A DNA stretch of 64,000 bases, taken from Candidatus Mycoplasma haematominutum 'Birmingham 1' (GTDB lineage Bacteria > Bacillota_I > Bacilli_A > Mycoplasmatales > Mycoplasmoidaceae). The stretch is taken from positions 1-64,000 of the forward strand of contig NC_021007.1 in assembly GCF_000319365.1 (NCBI RefSeq), written 5' to 3'. A program made the translations under genes and the position numbers. The number at the start of each line of letters is the position of its first letter. The first letter of the stretch is position 1. The notes beneath the pieces are model-generated. The model saw only the letters and a list, made by a program, of their open reading frames with translations. It was not told where the DNA came from and ran no database searches. Shown here one piece after another: positions 53,639 to 63,695 of this stretch.

Positions 53639-54635
53639 AGATTTAATAGAAAAGGCCTCCTCAAGGGAGGCCCTAGATTCTATTTTTAAGAAATGGAGGG
53701 AAGAGGTGTTAGTTCCATTAAGAAGCAGGATATTTCAGTCAAGAATGGTAGAAGAAAAAAAGACATTAGGCTTACAATTTCAAGAGATTTCTAAATTTGC
53801 TCAAAATTTATATGATGACAGAAAGCGCAAACTGTCTGCATGAGCTCAACCCTTTTACCATGCTAGGGAATGTGCAGTTAAAGAAAACCGGCAATTGTTA
53901 CATCAATCTAATAATTTATTTGGAGAGCTGATTACAGATATATTTCGATTTCTGCAGTCCTACAATTTTTCACTTTTTGAAGAGAGTGAAATTGTCAAAG
54001 TTTCCTCAAATTTCGACTCCCTCTTAATTTCTCCTGAACATCCCGCAAGGGCATCCAGTGACAGTTTTTTTCTAGATGACATTAGACCCATAAAATATGG
54101 AGAGCCTATGATGTTGAGAACTCACACAACCACTAGCACTTTAAAACTACTAGATAGAAATAAAGGAGTTAGTTTTAGAGGAGCCTCAGTAGGATCTGTT
54201 TATAGAAAAGAAGATAATAATTCCACCCATTTATCTCAATTTACTCAATTAGATTTGGTATGAGTAGACCAAAGTTTAACTCTTTCCGATCTAAGGAATT
54301 GGATAGAAACCCTATTGTTTGAACTTTTTAAGACAGAAGCTAGAAACTATAGATTAAGACTTTCTTATTTTCCATTTACCTCTCCATCTTATGAGGTGGA
54401 TTTAAGCTGTACCTGTAAACTAGAGAAACAATGTTCACTGTGTAAAGGTACTGGTTGAATAGAAATTCTAGGATGTGGTTTTTTGAGAAAAGAGATCTTA
54501 GAAAAAACTCATCCCGGGAAGGTGTCTATTGCAGCGGGATTGGGATTAGAGAGAATTGCAATGGTTAAATTTCGACTTTCTGATATCAGAGATTTATATA
54601 AAAATGATTTAGATGCACTGACTATTCATAGATAA
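53604..54635 (+). CDS. pheS: Phenylalanyl-tRNA synthetase alpha subunit
   Basis: A 343-residue PheS. Its N-terminal coiled coil is about residues 1-85. The catalytic core has EHPARASSDSFFL (motif 1 area), LLRTHTT-type sequence, FRGASVGSVYRKE (motif 2) and the final GLGLERIAMVKF (motif 3). It forms the alpha2beta2 enzyme with PheT and carries the Phe-charging site. ATG start, overlapping metK. A hairpin with arms GGCCTCC/GGAGGCC lies at codons 17-23. Confidence 0.93.
53654..53672. repeat. GC-rich hairpin in the pheS start region
   Basis: Arms GGCCTCC and GGAGGCC with a five-base loop, starting 15 bases after the metK stop codon. It lacks a T tail. It may protect the metK mRNA end or slow pheS translation. 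Confidence 0.55.
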
Positions 54636-54637
54636 TA

Positions 54638-55897
54638 TTGACCGCTATTTTTGAAAAAGTATTAAATTTTTTGATTCCCGAGACTCACGGAATGACTCAC
54701 AGAGAATGAACTGATTTAGCTTCGAAAGCACAACTGGAAATTGATTCCATTGAATATTTAGAAAATGGAGATTCAATTTTTCGATTTAAGCCCATTTGTG
54801 ATTTTCGCTGCATTTCCGGTTGATGGATTCTAGTGAAAGAATTAAGACTCAGTTGCGATAGAAAGGTATGTACTAACCTAAACAAAAAACAGCTTAATTT
54901 TTTTCCCTCAAATTCTCCAGATTTTGAAAGACTTGTAAAAGATTTATTTGGAAATGAGCTAGACACTCCTTTATCCCAATTTTTAATAAGGGATTTTGGC
55001 TCAGAATACCCTCAAGTTAAGAGCTATCTTGAAAAATTTTTAGTATCTTCACACAACTTTAAATTGACACGACCTAGAAGCATATGTAAACTTACGGAAC
55101 TTCTACCAATTTTTGAGAGTCTCAAAAATAACTGAGAAAATAAGGTAATTGCTCCCCTGCAACAAAACAATTGAGAATTCATTCAATCAGGAGATAATAT
55201 TTGAACAATTGTTTGGCCTCCCTGATATTTTCAGGACACTTTGCCTCCCTTTTCAGAAATTTTGGGTAGATTATTACCTTTAGATCAGGGCCCTAAACCG
55301 ATAAGGGAAAATAAAAAGTTCGAATCTCAGAATATAAATCAAAATTTTGGCTGAAGTGCAATGAGAAATTACCTTATTGAAAGGGGATTTATTGAATGCA
55401 ATACTTCTAAATTTGTGGAAACAGCCAGAAATTTAAATAGTTCGAAATATTGTTTATCGTATAACAAAAAATTAACACTTAGAGACAATTTACATTATTC
55501 TCTAGTATTTGAGGTGCTATTAAAAAATCTCAATAGTAACAAAAAGCTCTTCCCTATATTTGAATTCTCCTATTGTCCTTGAAATAATTGTTGAATTTTA
55601 GGTTTATCCTCTCCTATCGAATTGAAAGGCAAAAGAGAAAGTGGCAATTTTTGATACAGCGTAGCAGAATTGAAAGAGCTGTTAGTGGATTTTTTTAAGA
55701 AGTTATTTCACCAAAATTTAGAGTTTGCAAGTCCAGACAGGGGGGTGGCATTCCCCCTGTTGTGCGGAGCTCTAATTTATAGGTTAGTGGTTAATGAAAA
55801 AGAGGCAGGCCAGATGATGATTCATAGATTAGAGCAATTTGAAATTAGAAGGCAAGAAGTAGTTTCAGTAAATGTTAAAATACCCCATTTTAGATAG
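54638..55897 (+). CDS. pheT: Phenylalanyl-tRNA synthetase beta subunit, strongly shortened
   Basis: A 419-residue protein in place of the usual 780-800. A short N-terminal part leads to a B5-like stretch (PPFSEILGRLLPLD) and the pseudo-catalytic core: MRNYLIERGFIECNTSKFV, LRDNLHYSLVFEVL, FPIFEFSYC and FWYSVAELKELLVDFF. No room remains for a full tRNA-binding EMAP module, the B3/B4 editing domain or the C-terminal anticodon (FDX-ACB) domain. More than ten UGA Trp codons are present. It directly follows pheS (TTG start). The enzyme probably charges tRNA-Phe but cannot remove misattached Tyr. Confidence 0.85.
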
Positions 55898-55903
55898 TAT
55901 AAT
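55898..55903 (+). promoter_or_regulatory. Candidate -10 box for phoU
   Basis: A perfect TATAAT immediately after the pheT stop, 41 bases before the phoU ATG. No clear -35. Confidence 0.35.
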
Positions 55904-55943
55904 GACTTTAAAATTTATTTAAGTCCTCTTTAACTTTTATGGT

Positions 55944-56708
55944 ATGGCAGTCAATTCACAACTTTTAGAATATTCAATTCAGAAGTGCTATTCTGACTTC
56001 TTGGGATATCTTCATCTCATCAAAAATTTTGTTAAATCTTCTCTACTTTTTTGAGAGGGAAAGTTAACTTGGGAGGAGATTTTTCAGATAGAGGAAAAAT
56101 CTAATTCTTGTTACTGCAAGGCACTATTAGATATAGAATGACATTGTTCTAAAAATACTCCCTCAGCCAATGATCTACGATTTTTTTTAGCTCTAATTTT
56201 GTCCGCCAAGGACTTAGAGCGATGCGGAGATTATTTACATTCTATCTCCAAAATAGTGAAAAGCGATAAAAACAGAGAGTTGAAAAAAATTATTTTAGGT
56301 TCTGAACTCTGAGAAATTATTCTTAAATACTTTCAAACCATTTACTCTTTATTTAGGGATTCAATCGGTAGGATCAGACAGTTAGCATATCAGGAATTAT
56401 TAGCAGAAAAAATGACTTTACATTCAAAGCTTTCAACCCTTTCTCGGCAATTACATCAAGAATTGCTAAATAATAAAGGATTACCCCTTCTAACCGAATT
56501 GAGCAAATCTTCTGATCCCGTGTTATTGCAATTAGCAGATGTAGAAAAATTATTATCTCTTTCCAGAATGATTCAATTATTGCTAGTTAAGGTAGATAGA
56601 TTTTTAGATCATTCCTTTAATGTGGTTGAAAATTTTTATTACATAAAAAATCAGGAATTTAAACTAGATTATCACAGTCTTTCTAGGGAAAGTCACCTCA
56701 CAGAGTAG
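55944..56708 (+). CDS. phoU: PhoU-like protein
   Basis: A 254-residue all-helical protein. LALILSAKDLERCGDYLHSISK (about residues 83-104) matches the PhoU repeat signature, which carries metal-binding acidic residues; a second helical repeat follows. PhoU proteins regulate phosphate uptake through Pst transporters, none of which lies here. Three UGA Trp codons are present. An ATG at 55939 is out of frame, so 55944 is used. It directly abuts the next ORF. Confidence 0.72.
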
Positions 56709-57206
56709 ATGATGTTCAAAGGATATTTAGGCTCTAAGATTTATCAAACTCCTTTTGCAATTTCTTTCTCAACTCCTAAACGAGCGCATTTTTTTGAACC
56801 AGGCAATAAGCTACAAAACAGGCTGATTAAATTACAACTTTTATATCAGGAATGGCTCCCAAAAACCATTAAATTATTAGCCATTCCAGTGATACAGCTA
56901 TATAAAAAGTACTATGTAGAATCTCCTGAAATTAATAAAAAAGTTACAGACTTTTTGGGAAGAGATGTTAATACTAATGTAAAGGATTTGACTGGCTTTG
57001 AGAAAAAAGAATATCTAAGATATCAAAAGCTATTTGCTGAAAAACAGGTAAAGCCCTATTCTACTAATATACCTTGAATACCTCATATGTTTAGCGCAAA
57101 GCCACATGTGGTTAATTTTCAAGAAGCCATTGACTATTTTAGGTCCTTGTATATTTCTGAAGCTAAAAAAGCTGCTGCATCCGCTGCTAACAGTACCTCT
57201 TCTTAG
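56709..57206 (+). CDS. Orphan basic protein
   Basis: A 165-residue protein starting with ATG ATG straight after the phoU stop. It is basic and aromatic (RLIKLQLLYQEWLPK, YKKYYVESPEI), with an Ala/Ser-rich C-terminal tail. No membrane span or signal peptide is convincing. No family is recognised. By adjacency it probably shares the phoU transcript and may act with it. Confidence 0.6.
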
Positions 57207-57213
57207 GTCTTAA

Positions 57214-58158
57214 ATGAGCCCCCAAGGCTCTTTTTTTAAGGCTTTTCATGATTTAAAGAGGGACTTTCAAGGGGAACTTGCAGAATTACCATCATTAAAC
57301 TATCAAACTTGGCTAAAAACAGAAAATAAGAAATTAAAAAAATTTAGAAGGAAACATAGTAAATCAGTAGTAAAGCAAGTGATAAAACTGAACAAACAAC
57401 ATAAGGGAACCAGGTGTGTAGAAAATACACCAGGTTATGTAATAGAGTGTAAAAATTTAGAAAAATGATATGTCAATAAAAAAACAAGAGAGTACAATAG
57501 AGTACTTAAAAATGTGAATTTAAAAGTTAAGGTTGGAGAGTTAGTAGTAGTATTAGGAGAATCTGGATCCGGAAAGACAACTTTACTCAATATACTGGCA
57601 GGAATGGAGAGGGCCTCTAATGGAGAAGTCATAGTTTTTTCCCATTCGCTTATGACCTTAAGTCAACACTGATTAATTGATTTTAGGGCTAAATATCTTT
57701 CTATTATTTTCCAGAATTATGCACTTATCCCAGAATTGACAGTTAGGGAAAATATCTTAGTTGGACAAAAGATTCAGGAGAATGCACAAAAGCGATTAGA
57801 TATAGATAAAATTGCAGAACTTTTAAAAATATCAGCTCACATGCATAAAGTGCCTAAGGCTCTCTCAGGAGGACAACAGCAGAGAGTTTCTATTGCAAGG
57901 GCTTTAGCAAAAAATCCTAGATTAATATTTGCGGATGAACCTACTGGGGCAGTAGACTCAGACACTTGTAAGGAAATTTTGAATATTTTAGTCGATATTA
58001 ACAAGAAGTATGGCACAACAATTTTTTTGATTACTCACAATAGATTAATTGCAAAAATCGCACACAAGGTAATTCATATAGATAAGGGAATGATTACCTC
58101 AACTTCATCTCAGCTGCCTATGCATCCAAATGATATAGATTGATCTCTTCATTCTTAA
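57214..58158 (+). CDS. ABC transporter ATP-binding protein with N-terminal extension
   Basis: A 314-residue MacB/LolD-type ATPase. The ABC domain runs from about residue 72: Walker [22 protein letters not shown], signature [16 protein letters not shown], Walker [14 protein letters not shown] and ITHN. About 70 polar, Lys-rich residues precede it, unusual for the family. The ATG at 57214 lies within a terminator hairpin. The next gene encodes membrane spans fused to a similar ATPase, so the two probably form one asymmetric transporter. The substrate is unknown. Confidence 0.82.
57216..57237 (+). terminator. Terminator overlapping the start of an ABC gene
   Basis: GAGCC and GGCTC arms with a five-base loop and seven T. 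It is a full intrinsic terminator for the phoU transcript but begins on the last base of the ATG of the next gene, so its stem and T run are coding. Confidence 0.7.
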
Positions 58159-58187
58159 AGCCTATGATGTAGTCTAGCTTTTTAGAA

Positions 58188-59993
58188 ATGTTGGGCGCTC
58201 TGCGGGCCCAACTTTTCCTAAGACATGAATTGAAGCTTAAAAAAGCCAAGGGAATTCCAATCCCTAAGAAAGAAATTAGAGTACCGAATCAAGATTTACT
58301 AGTAGAGGATTTAAAAGGTTTTGATAGGAGCAGAGCTCAATTTAGAGTTGATGCACCACTTAAATATTGAGCTACTAATTACAGCTTTTTGATCAATATT
58401 TTCTTTTGGTTATTTTTCATCTGATCATTTTGAGTGATTTGCGCAATGCTCTTTCCGACTACGAAGATTCCTATCATTCACCCTCACTATTTGAGAATCG
58501 TATTTGAAACAGCTTTTGCATATATCTTTAGACGACACAGCCTTGAATCCCTTACTAGTGCGTACCGCTTAGAGACTCCAAAGTGACATAATGACACCTA
58601 TTATTTTGTAGTCTTAGCCACTTCTCTATTCTTAGTAGGAATTTACCTTATTTTTATACTCAAAAATTTCTTCATGGAGATGGAGGGAATGCTTGAGAGA
58701 AACCGGGTCTATCTTTTACTCTTGAAAAATAAAAACTTCAATCAAACCATTTACAGAATTTCCTTTTTTCAGTTAATAAATATTGCCTGAACTACATTTT
58801 CACTTGTAATGCTATTCGGGGACAAAATATACACAGATACAGCTCAAGAATCTAAAGTATGATCTTTACTTTTCGGGAATAGTGGAAAACATACTGAGGG
58901 AATTACCTCAACACTCCCCCTAACTCCTGCAGGTTATCTCACTTTTTTAGTTAATTTTGTTTCTTTCTGAGGCTCCATAGTTGTATATAGAAAATATCTA
59001 AAAGAATTTTTTGCAGGCAATCCCTTCTTATTCCCACTCTTTAGAAATATTTTCATTCAACTGCAATTATCTTTTAGAAAGACCAAAATAGAAAAGCAAA
59101 AACTGCAGAAGAAGAGGGCTAAACCTCTAAGGGTAAGTAAAAAAGAATTAAGGGTATTAGAGGAAGCCAAGAAAACAGCTCCCTTTATTTCGCTAAAAAA
59201 TGTGAATAAATTTTTTGGTTCTTTTCATGCACTTAAAGACATTAACTTAAGTATTAATAAGGGAGAATTTATCGCAATCCTAGGACCCTCAGGTTCTGGA
59301 AAAACAACTTTAATTAACTTACTGTCGGGAATAGACATCCCTTCAAACGGTCAAATGTTTATAGATAAAAATACTACAGCTACATACTCAGACTCAGAGC
59401 TAACTTCATTTAGAAGACGAAAAATAGGTTATATTTTTCAAAATTATGCATTAATTCCATATCTAACAGCAAGGGGAAATATTGAATTATCTACTTCTCT
59501 TAGAGCACCTATGAAAACTATTACAGAATCTTTTGTATCAGTAATTAAACGTTTCAGACAGTTTAAAAAGGAAGGACTAGAAAGTTGAGCAGCAATAAAA
59601 AAAATACTAGCCCAAATTTTCCTAGCGGGAGACTTAACTGATGTAAATAAGTTGATTGAAATTTTTAATTTGTCCGCTCATGAACATAAATACCCAAATC
59701 AACTATCTGGAGGTCAACAACAGAGAGTTTCTATCGCTAGATCACTAATTAAGAGACCTGATATCCTGTTCGCTGACGAGGCTACTGGGGCACTAGACTA
59801 TGCTACAGCTAAGACAATTTTGCAGTTTTTCAAATTAATTAATGACTATGCAAAAACTACCATTGTTATGATTACACACAACCCAGTGATAGCTACAGTT
59901 ACAGACAGAGTGATAAGAATTGAAGACGGGAGAATTGTAGAAGATTACAGAAATGAGGATCCTGTATCTATAGACAGCTTAACTAATCTGTAG
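58188..59993 (+). CDS. Fused membrane-domain/ABC ATPase transporter
   Basis: A 601-residue protein with a basic N-terminus and about four spans between residues 65 and 285 (one near LINIFFWLFFIWSFWVI). A Lys-rich linker follows, then an ABC domain from about residue 330: [54 protein letters not shown] and ITHN. An insert of about 60 residues separates the Q-loop from the signature. The frame needs many UGA Trp codons. It likely works with the ATPase at 57214. MacB-like export is possible, but the substrate is unknown. Confidence 0.82.
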
Positions 59994-60000
59994 AGAATTT

Positions 60001-60033
60001 AAGGGAAGGGGCTTGTAGCCCCTCCCTTTTTTT
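60001..60033. terminator. Terminator between the ABC gene and the tRNAs
   Basis: GGGAAGGGGC pairs with GCCCCTCCC (one bulged A) and is followed by seven T. It ends the plus-strand ABC unit and may also serve the minus-strand tRNA-Ala. Confidence 0.75.
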
Positions 60034-60059
60034 CTCTACTTAGTTAACTAAATAATTTA

Positions 60060-60136
60060 TGGTGGAGACTATGGGGCTCGAACCCACGACCTTCTGAGTG
60101 CAAATCAGATGCTCTTCCAAACTGAGCTAAATCCCC
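60060..60136 (-). tRNA. tRNA-Ala (TGC)
   Basis: Acceptor GGGGATT pairs with AGTCTCC through two wobble pairs. Anticodon stem TCTGA/TCAGA with loop TTTGCAC gives anticodon TGC. T-arm GGTTCGAGCCC and CCA present. Length 77 nt. Confidence 0.94.
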
Positions 60137-60144
60137 GAAATTAT

Positions 60145-60219
60145 TGGTGGAAGCAAATGGGATCGCACCATTGACCTCTCCCTTATCAGGGGAGTGTTCT
60201 ACTACTGAACTATGCCTCC
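60145..60219 (-). tRNA. tRNA-Ile (GAT)
   Basis: Acceptor GGAGGCA/TGCTTCC (one wobble), anticodon stem CTCCC/GGGAG with loop CTGATAA and anticodon GAT, and CCA. Length 75 nt. Located eight bases upstream of tRNA-Ala on the minus strand. Confidence 0.95.
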
Positions 60220-60240
60220 AGCTGGCTTCTTAAATAAATC

Positions 60241-61452
60241 TTAGACAGTTTTAGAATAATCTTCCAACATGAAAGAAGCCTCGAATTCTAATTTGAATAC
60301 AAATTGATAGTTATATTGATATTTCAATTCCGCCTCACTAACTAACTGAGAAATTTTGATTTTCATTTCCTCCAACTTATCTCATGAAAATAGAGTAGGG
60401 TTTAAATGCAGTCTAATAATATGACCTCCCGCAAGGAACTCAACTTTAGAGATTTCCTCAATCTCGACTAAAATAGATTGCAATTTTTCATTTCTTTCCC
60501 TAGTTTTTTCTAGTTGTAGGGGTCTTGCACCTAATCTTCCTGCTGATAACTTGTCCATTGTCCTCACTATAGGCAGATAGGGAGTTTCTCATCTGATTTC
60601 GTAATTATGGTGAAATTGAATAGTTTCTACAATATAAGGCTCCAATCTAAACTGATGAGCTAGAGAAACTCCAGCAGATACATGATTAGAGTGTTGACCG
60701 ACTATCTTTCCTATATCATGGAAAAAGGCAGCACGTTTCGCTTTCTGAACATCTAATTTTAGTTGCGAGGCAAAATTAGCACTTAAGACACTTACTTCCA
60801 GGAGATGCTCCAATAAATTCTGGTTATATGAAAAAAAATACTTTGTTTTACCTACTGAGTAGCTAAATTCTCCTGAAATATTATTAGGTTCATATTCTAG
60901 GAAATTAACCAATATATCTCTACCCAATCGTTCAATTTCAGCTCTTTTCGTTGAAGATATCTTCCGGTACAAAACACTTAAGTCTTCTAAATTTCCTTTC
61001 TCAGGAGTTAAAGCTGGAGAATTGATTAATTCCTGGTAAAAGAGGAGCGCAATCTCCATTTTTTCATAGTTGAATTTTCACCTAGAGTCTTCCTGATCAG
61101 CATAGACTGAACTTAATAGGAGCGAACGTAGGGGAGAATTTTCTCTCCTATTTTCATCAATTAGTCTGAAGTCTGAAAGGGAGGCGCAATAGGAAGAGAT
61201 TGGGCTTTGATAATTCAATAATTCAGATAGTGTATGTTTTGATGCAGCAGAAAGCAGATTGAATTCCAGTTGAAATTTCTTCTTCAATGGAGAGAAGTGA
61301 ATAGTGTATTCCCTAGGGAGTTTCAAATTGTATACAGCTTTCAGTATCAAGCTCTCGAATATGAAGTCATCAAATCCCTTATGTTTAGACGGTTCAATTC
61401 CCTCTTTTATTTCTATATGGAAGGTTTTATTTGATTCAAATTGAATCTCAAT
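60241..61452 (-). CDS. RNase Y-like protein B (intact HD domain, no KH domain)
   Basis: A 403-residue frame from ATT 61452 (no standard start exists between the in-frame stop and the conserved part). About residues 1-190 are unrecognised. The rest matches the RNase Y HD domain and tail: AAFFHDIGKIVGQHSNHVSAG, FHHN and the final metal residue and specificity loop in RTMDKLSAGRLGARPLQLEK. This set of His and Asp residues is complete. No KH motif or membrane anchor is visible. It overlaps the end of the related gene at 61413 by 40 bases. It may be the catalytic partner in an RNase Y heterocomplex. Confidence 0.75.
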
Positions 61453-62573
61453 TTAGTGATAGAAGGCTTCAAATTTTCTCCAGGTAGGCAATAAATAGAG
61501 ATGGTCAATTTAGACTCCTCTTCAGTATCTTTAAGAGTTTCAGAGATAGATAGTTGTTTGCTAACACATTCTTTAATAGAGGAAATAAATGAAGTTCATT
61601 CTTCTTCCACAAGTAGTGAGCTACTAGAGAGATTAAGTATTAATCAAATAGTTTGAGCTGATAAATAACTGTAGGATTTCAGCAATTTTTCTTGTGATAA
61701 AAGCTCATCAAGTTGAGTTTTTATATTACCTAGTAAATTGTGTATATTCTCAGAGATTGGGTAATTTTTTAAAAAGTGAGACTGAGAGATCAATTTATTT
61801 ACTAGGGAGATTAAAGCAATATTAGGATTTTCAAATGAGAGTAGAGAAGAGTGATGAGTTTCTATGCATTCTTTAATTTCCGCATCTGCGAGCTCTGGCA
61901 TGAATTCAAATACTTTATTTGAATCATGTAGGTAGTAGGGCAAAAACACCTTTCCAATATCGTGATAAAAAGCAAGCTTTCGTACCTTTTTAGTATCAAA
62001 TGCAAGCATTGTGGCAGCTTTAACACTTTCACTAGCTACCTCTTTAGCATGTTCTAATAAAGTTTGGCTGTCCGAATAATTTTCATTGCTCATTTTTCCA
62101 ACAGCATTTTTTAAAGAAGTAGAGGCCAACTCCACATCAAAAGACTCTAATTCCCTAAAACCTACAGTATCTTCTTCTTCTGATAGTTGTTTGCTAAGTT
62201 GCTGAAAATGTTTATGAATAGAACTGGAAGATCAGCTTTTACTACTTCTAAATCGCTTTCCAAGTAGACTGGCTAGCTTAATCTCCCTAACATTATATTT
62301 AGACAGTATTAGTAGAGGCTTTTCTTTGGAGTCTTCAATATGAGGTTTTATGCCTGTAAGTGCGAAAAATTCTTCTTTTCGCTCTCCAGACTTTCCCACT
62401 AGCTGCCCTATTGTTTTTTCGCCAAAGAATTTCCCCTGTACTAGATCAAGCTCTACGTAGCAACCAGTAAATAGTTTAGGAGGTTTATATTTGATGAGAA
62501 TGTGGATCATTTTTTTAGAAAATTTAGTTAATAGCTCTTCAGTCTCAGAATTAGATAGTTTAGTGTTATCCAT
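61413..62573 (-). CDS. RNase Y-like protein A (KH domain, degenerate HD domain)
   Basis: A 386-residue protein starting at ATG 62573. A KH RNA-binding motif is clear in QLVGKSGERKEEFFALTGI (about residues 57-75). The HD domain keeps FYHDIGK and ETHHSS, but the later Asp that normally begins the D-x-L-S-x-x-R-P-G-A-R segment is replaced in LVNKLISQ, and that segment is not conserved. The usual N-terminal membrane anchor and coiled coil are absent. It ends at TAG 61413, inside the RNase Y-like B gene. It may act as the RNA-binding, non-catalytic subunit. Confidence 0.75.
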
Positions 62574-62581
62574 CTAAACTA

Positions 62582-63271
62582 ATGGAAGTAGATATAGTTT
62601 ACGAAACACCTTACTATTTAATCGTTAATAAATCTTCAGGAATATTAGTACATAAGGATAGATTTACATATGAAAAAGATACAGTCATAGGAGCTTTAAG
62701 GGAAAAATATGGAGAAAAACTTTTTTTGGTAAATCGATTAGATAGAGATACTAGTGGTTTGTTTTTGGTAGCCAAGAGTAAAATGGCCTTACTAACTTTA
62801 AAGGCACTTTTCGATGAACGAAAGATAGAAAAAAAATATTTAGCAATTTTATCTTCACCCCTTCCACACCCTAAAGTTAAAATATCCTTTTCACTGGGAA
62901 GAGATAAAGGGGATAAATTAAAAATTTCAGCAACTAATTCCAGAAAGTTTAAACCCGCTTTAACCTATGCAGAAACTATAGATTCTAAATTAGTTTTATT
63001 AAGTCTAAAAACAGGCAGAACTCATCAACTGAGGGCACATCTTTTCACAATGTCTTGCGCCATCCTAAATGATCCTATTTACGGTGTACCTCTAGAGGGT
63101 GATTTGTTTGGACAGTATCTTCACTCTTTTAGTGTTTTATTTATTGATCCCTGAACCGCTAAACCTGTTATAGTTTGAACGATGCCTCCCCTAGAATTTT
63201 CGAAAAAACTTACAGAATTAAAAATAGATGTTCGGCAGGTCATGTCTTTCGTACCTAATGCATGAAGTTAA
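62582..63271 (+). CDS. RluD-family pseudouridine synthase
   Basis: A 229-residue RluA/RluD-type enzyme. NRLDRDTSGLFLVAKS (about residues 55-70) carries the catalytic Asp, and LKTGRTHQLRAHL is the second family motif. LVHKDRFT near the N-terminus is also typical. No S4 domain is fused, and it is shorter than RluD, so the target (23S rRNA or tRNA) is uncertain. The start ATG lies eight bases from the divergent RNase Y-like A start. UGA Trp codons near the end extend it over tsaB by 44 bases. Confidence 0.85.
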
Positions 63272-63695
63272 AAATGTTGATATCTATATCACCTTTAGTG
63301 GAGATCAACTCCAACTTGTATTTTTAGATGGAGCAAGTAAGAATTTTCTTTTTGAAATTTTTATACCCCTCTCTAGTGTAGTACCTCTTTTACCTCAGAG
63401 AGTTGAAGCAGCACTATTAAATCAGGGGTTAACTTTTCAGAATTTAAGATCTGTTTATTTAGTCCAAAAACCCAGTAGGTGAAATAGCAATAGATTAGTT
63501 GCAGCATTTGTTAGGACAATTGGTTTCGCACTTCCCATCGAAATTTACTGTTTGAGCTTATCCAAAGACTCTCGTGAAGATATTGAGATTCTTAAGGATA
63601 GAAATAGATTCTGAGACTTTTTATCTAAATTCAGAAAGGTAAGTTGAGGAGAGTTGAAAGCACTTTATAACTCATGTTCAATTACGAATATATAG
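63228..63695 (+). CDS. tsaB: TsaB-like t6A accessory protein
   Basis: A 155-residue protein, short for TsaB. It has the first ASKHA strand (YITFSGDQLQLVFLDG) and the dimerisation helix region LLPQRVEAALLNQGLTFQNLRSVYLVQ. WNSNRLVAAFVRTIGFALPIEIYCLS follows, corresponding to the GSFTGLR...AKGLA helix of the family. TsaB is an inactive homologue that holds TsaD. The ATG at 63228 overlaps the RluD-type gene; ATG 63258 is another candidate. UGA Trp codons lie at 63480 and further on. A 22-base overlap with the next gene suggests coupling. Confidence 0.72.

Noticed and set aside
60060-60219. rRNA operon spacer because tRNA-Ala and tRNA-Ile are adjacent
   Set aside because: No 16S, 23S or 5S sequence flanks them.
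183-63482. Many genes seem broken into short pieces at TGA
   Set aside because: Conserved proteins continue in frame through each TGA with Trp fitting the position, so UGA is a sense codon here and these are not pseudogenes.
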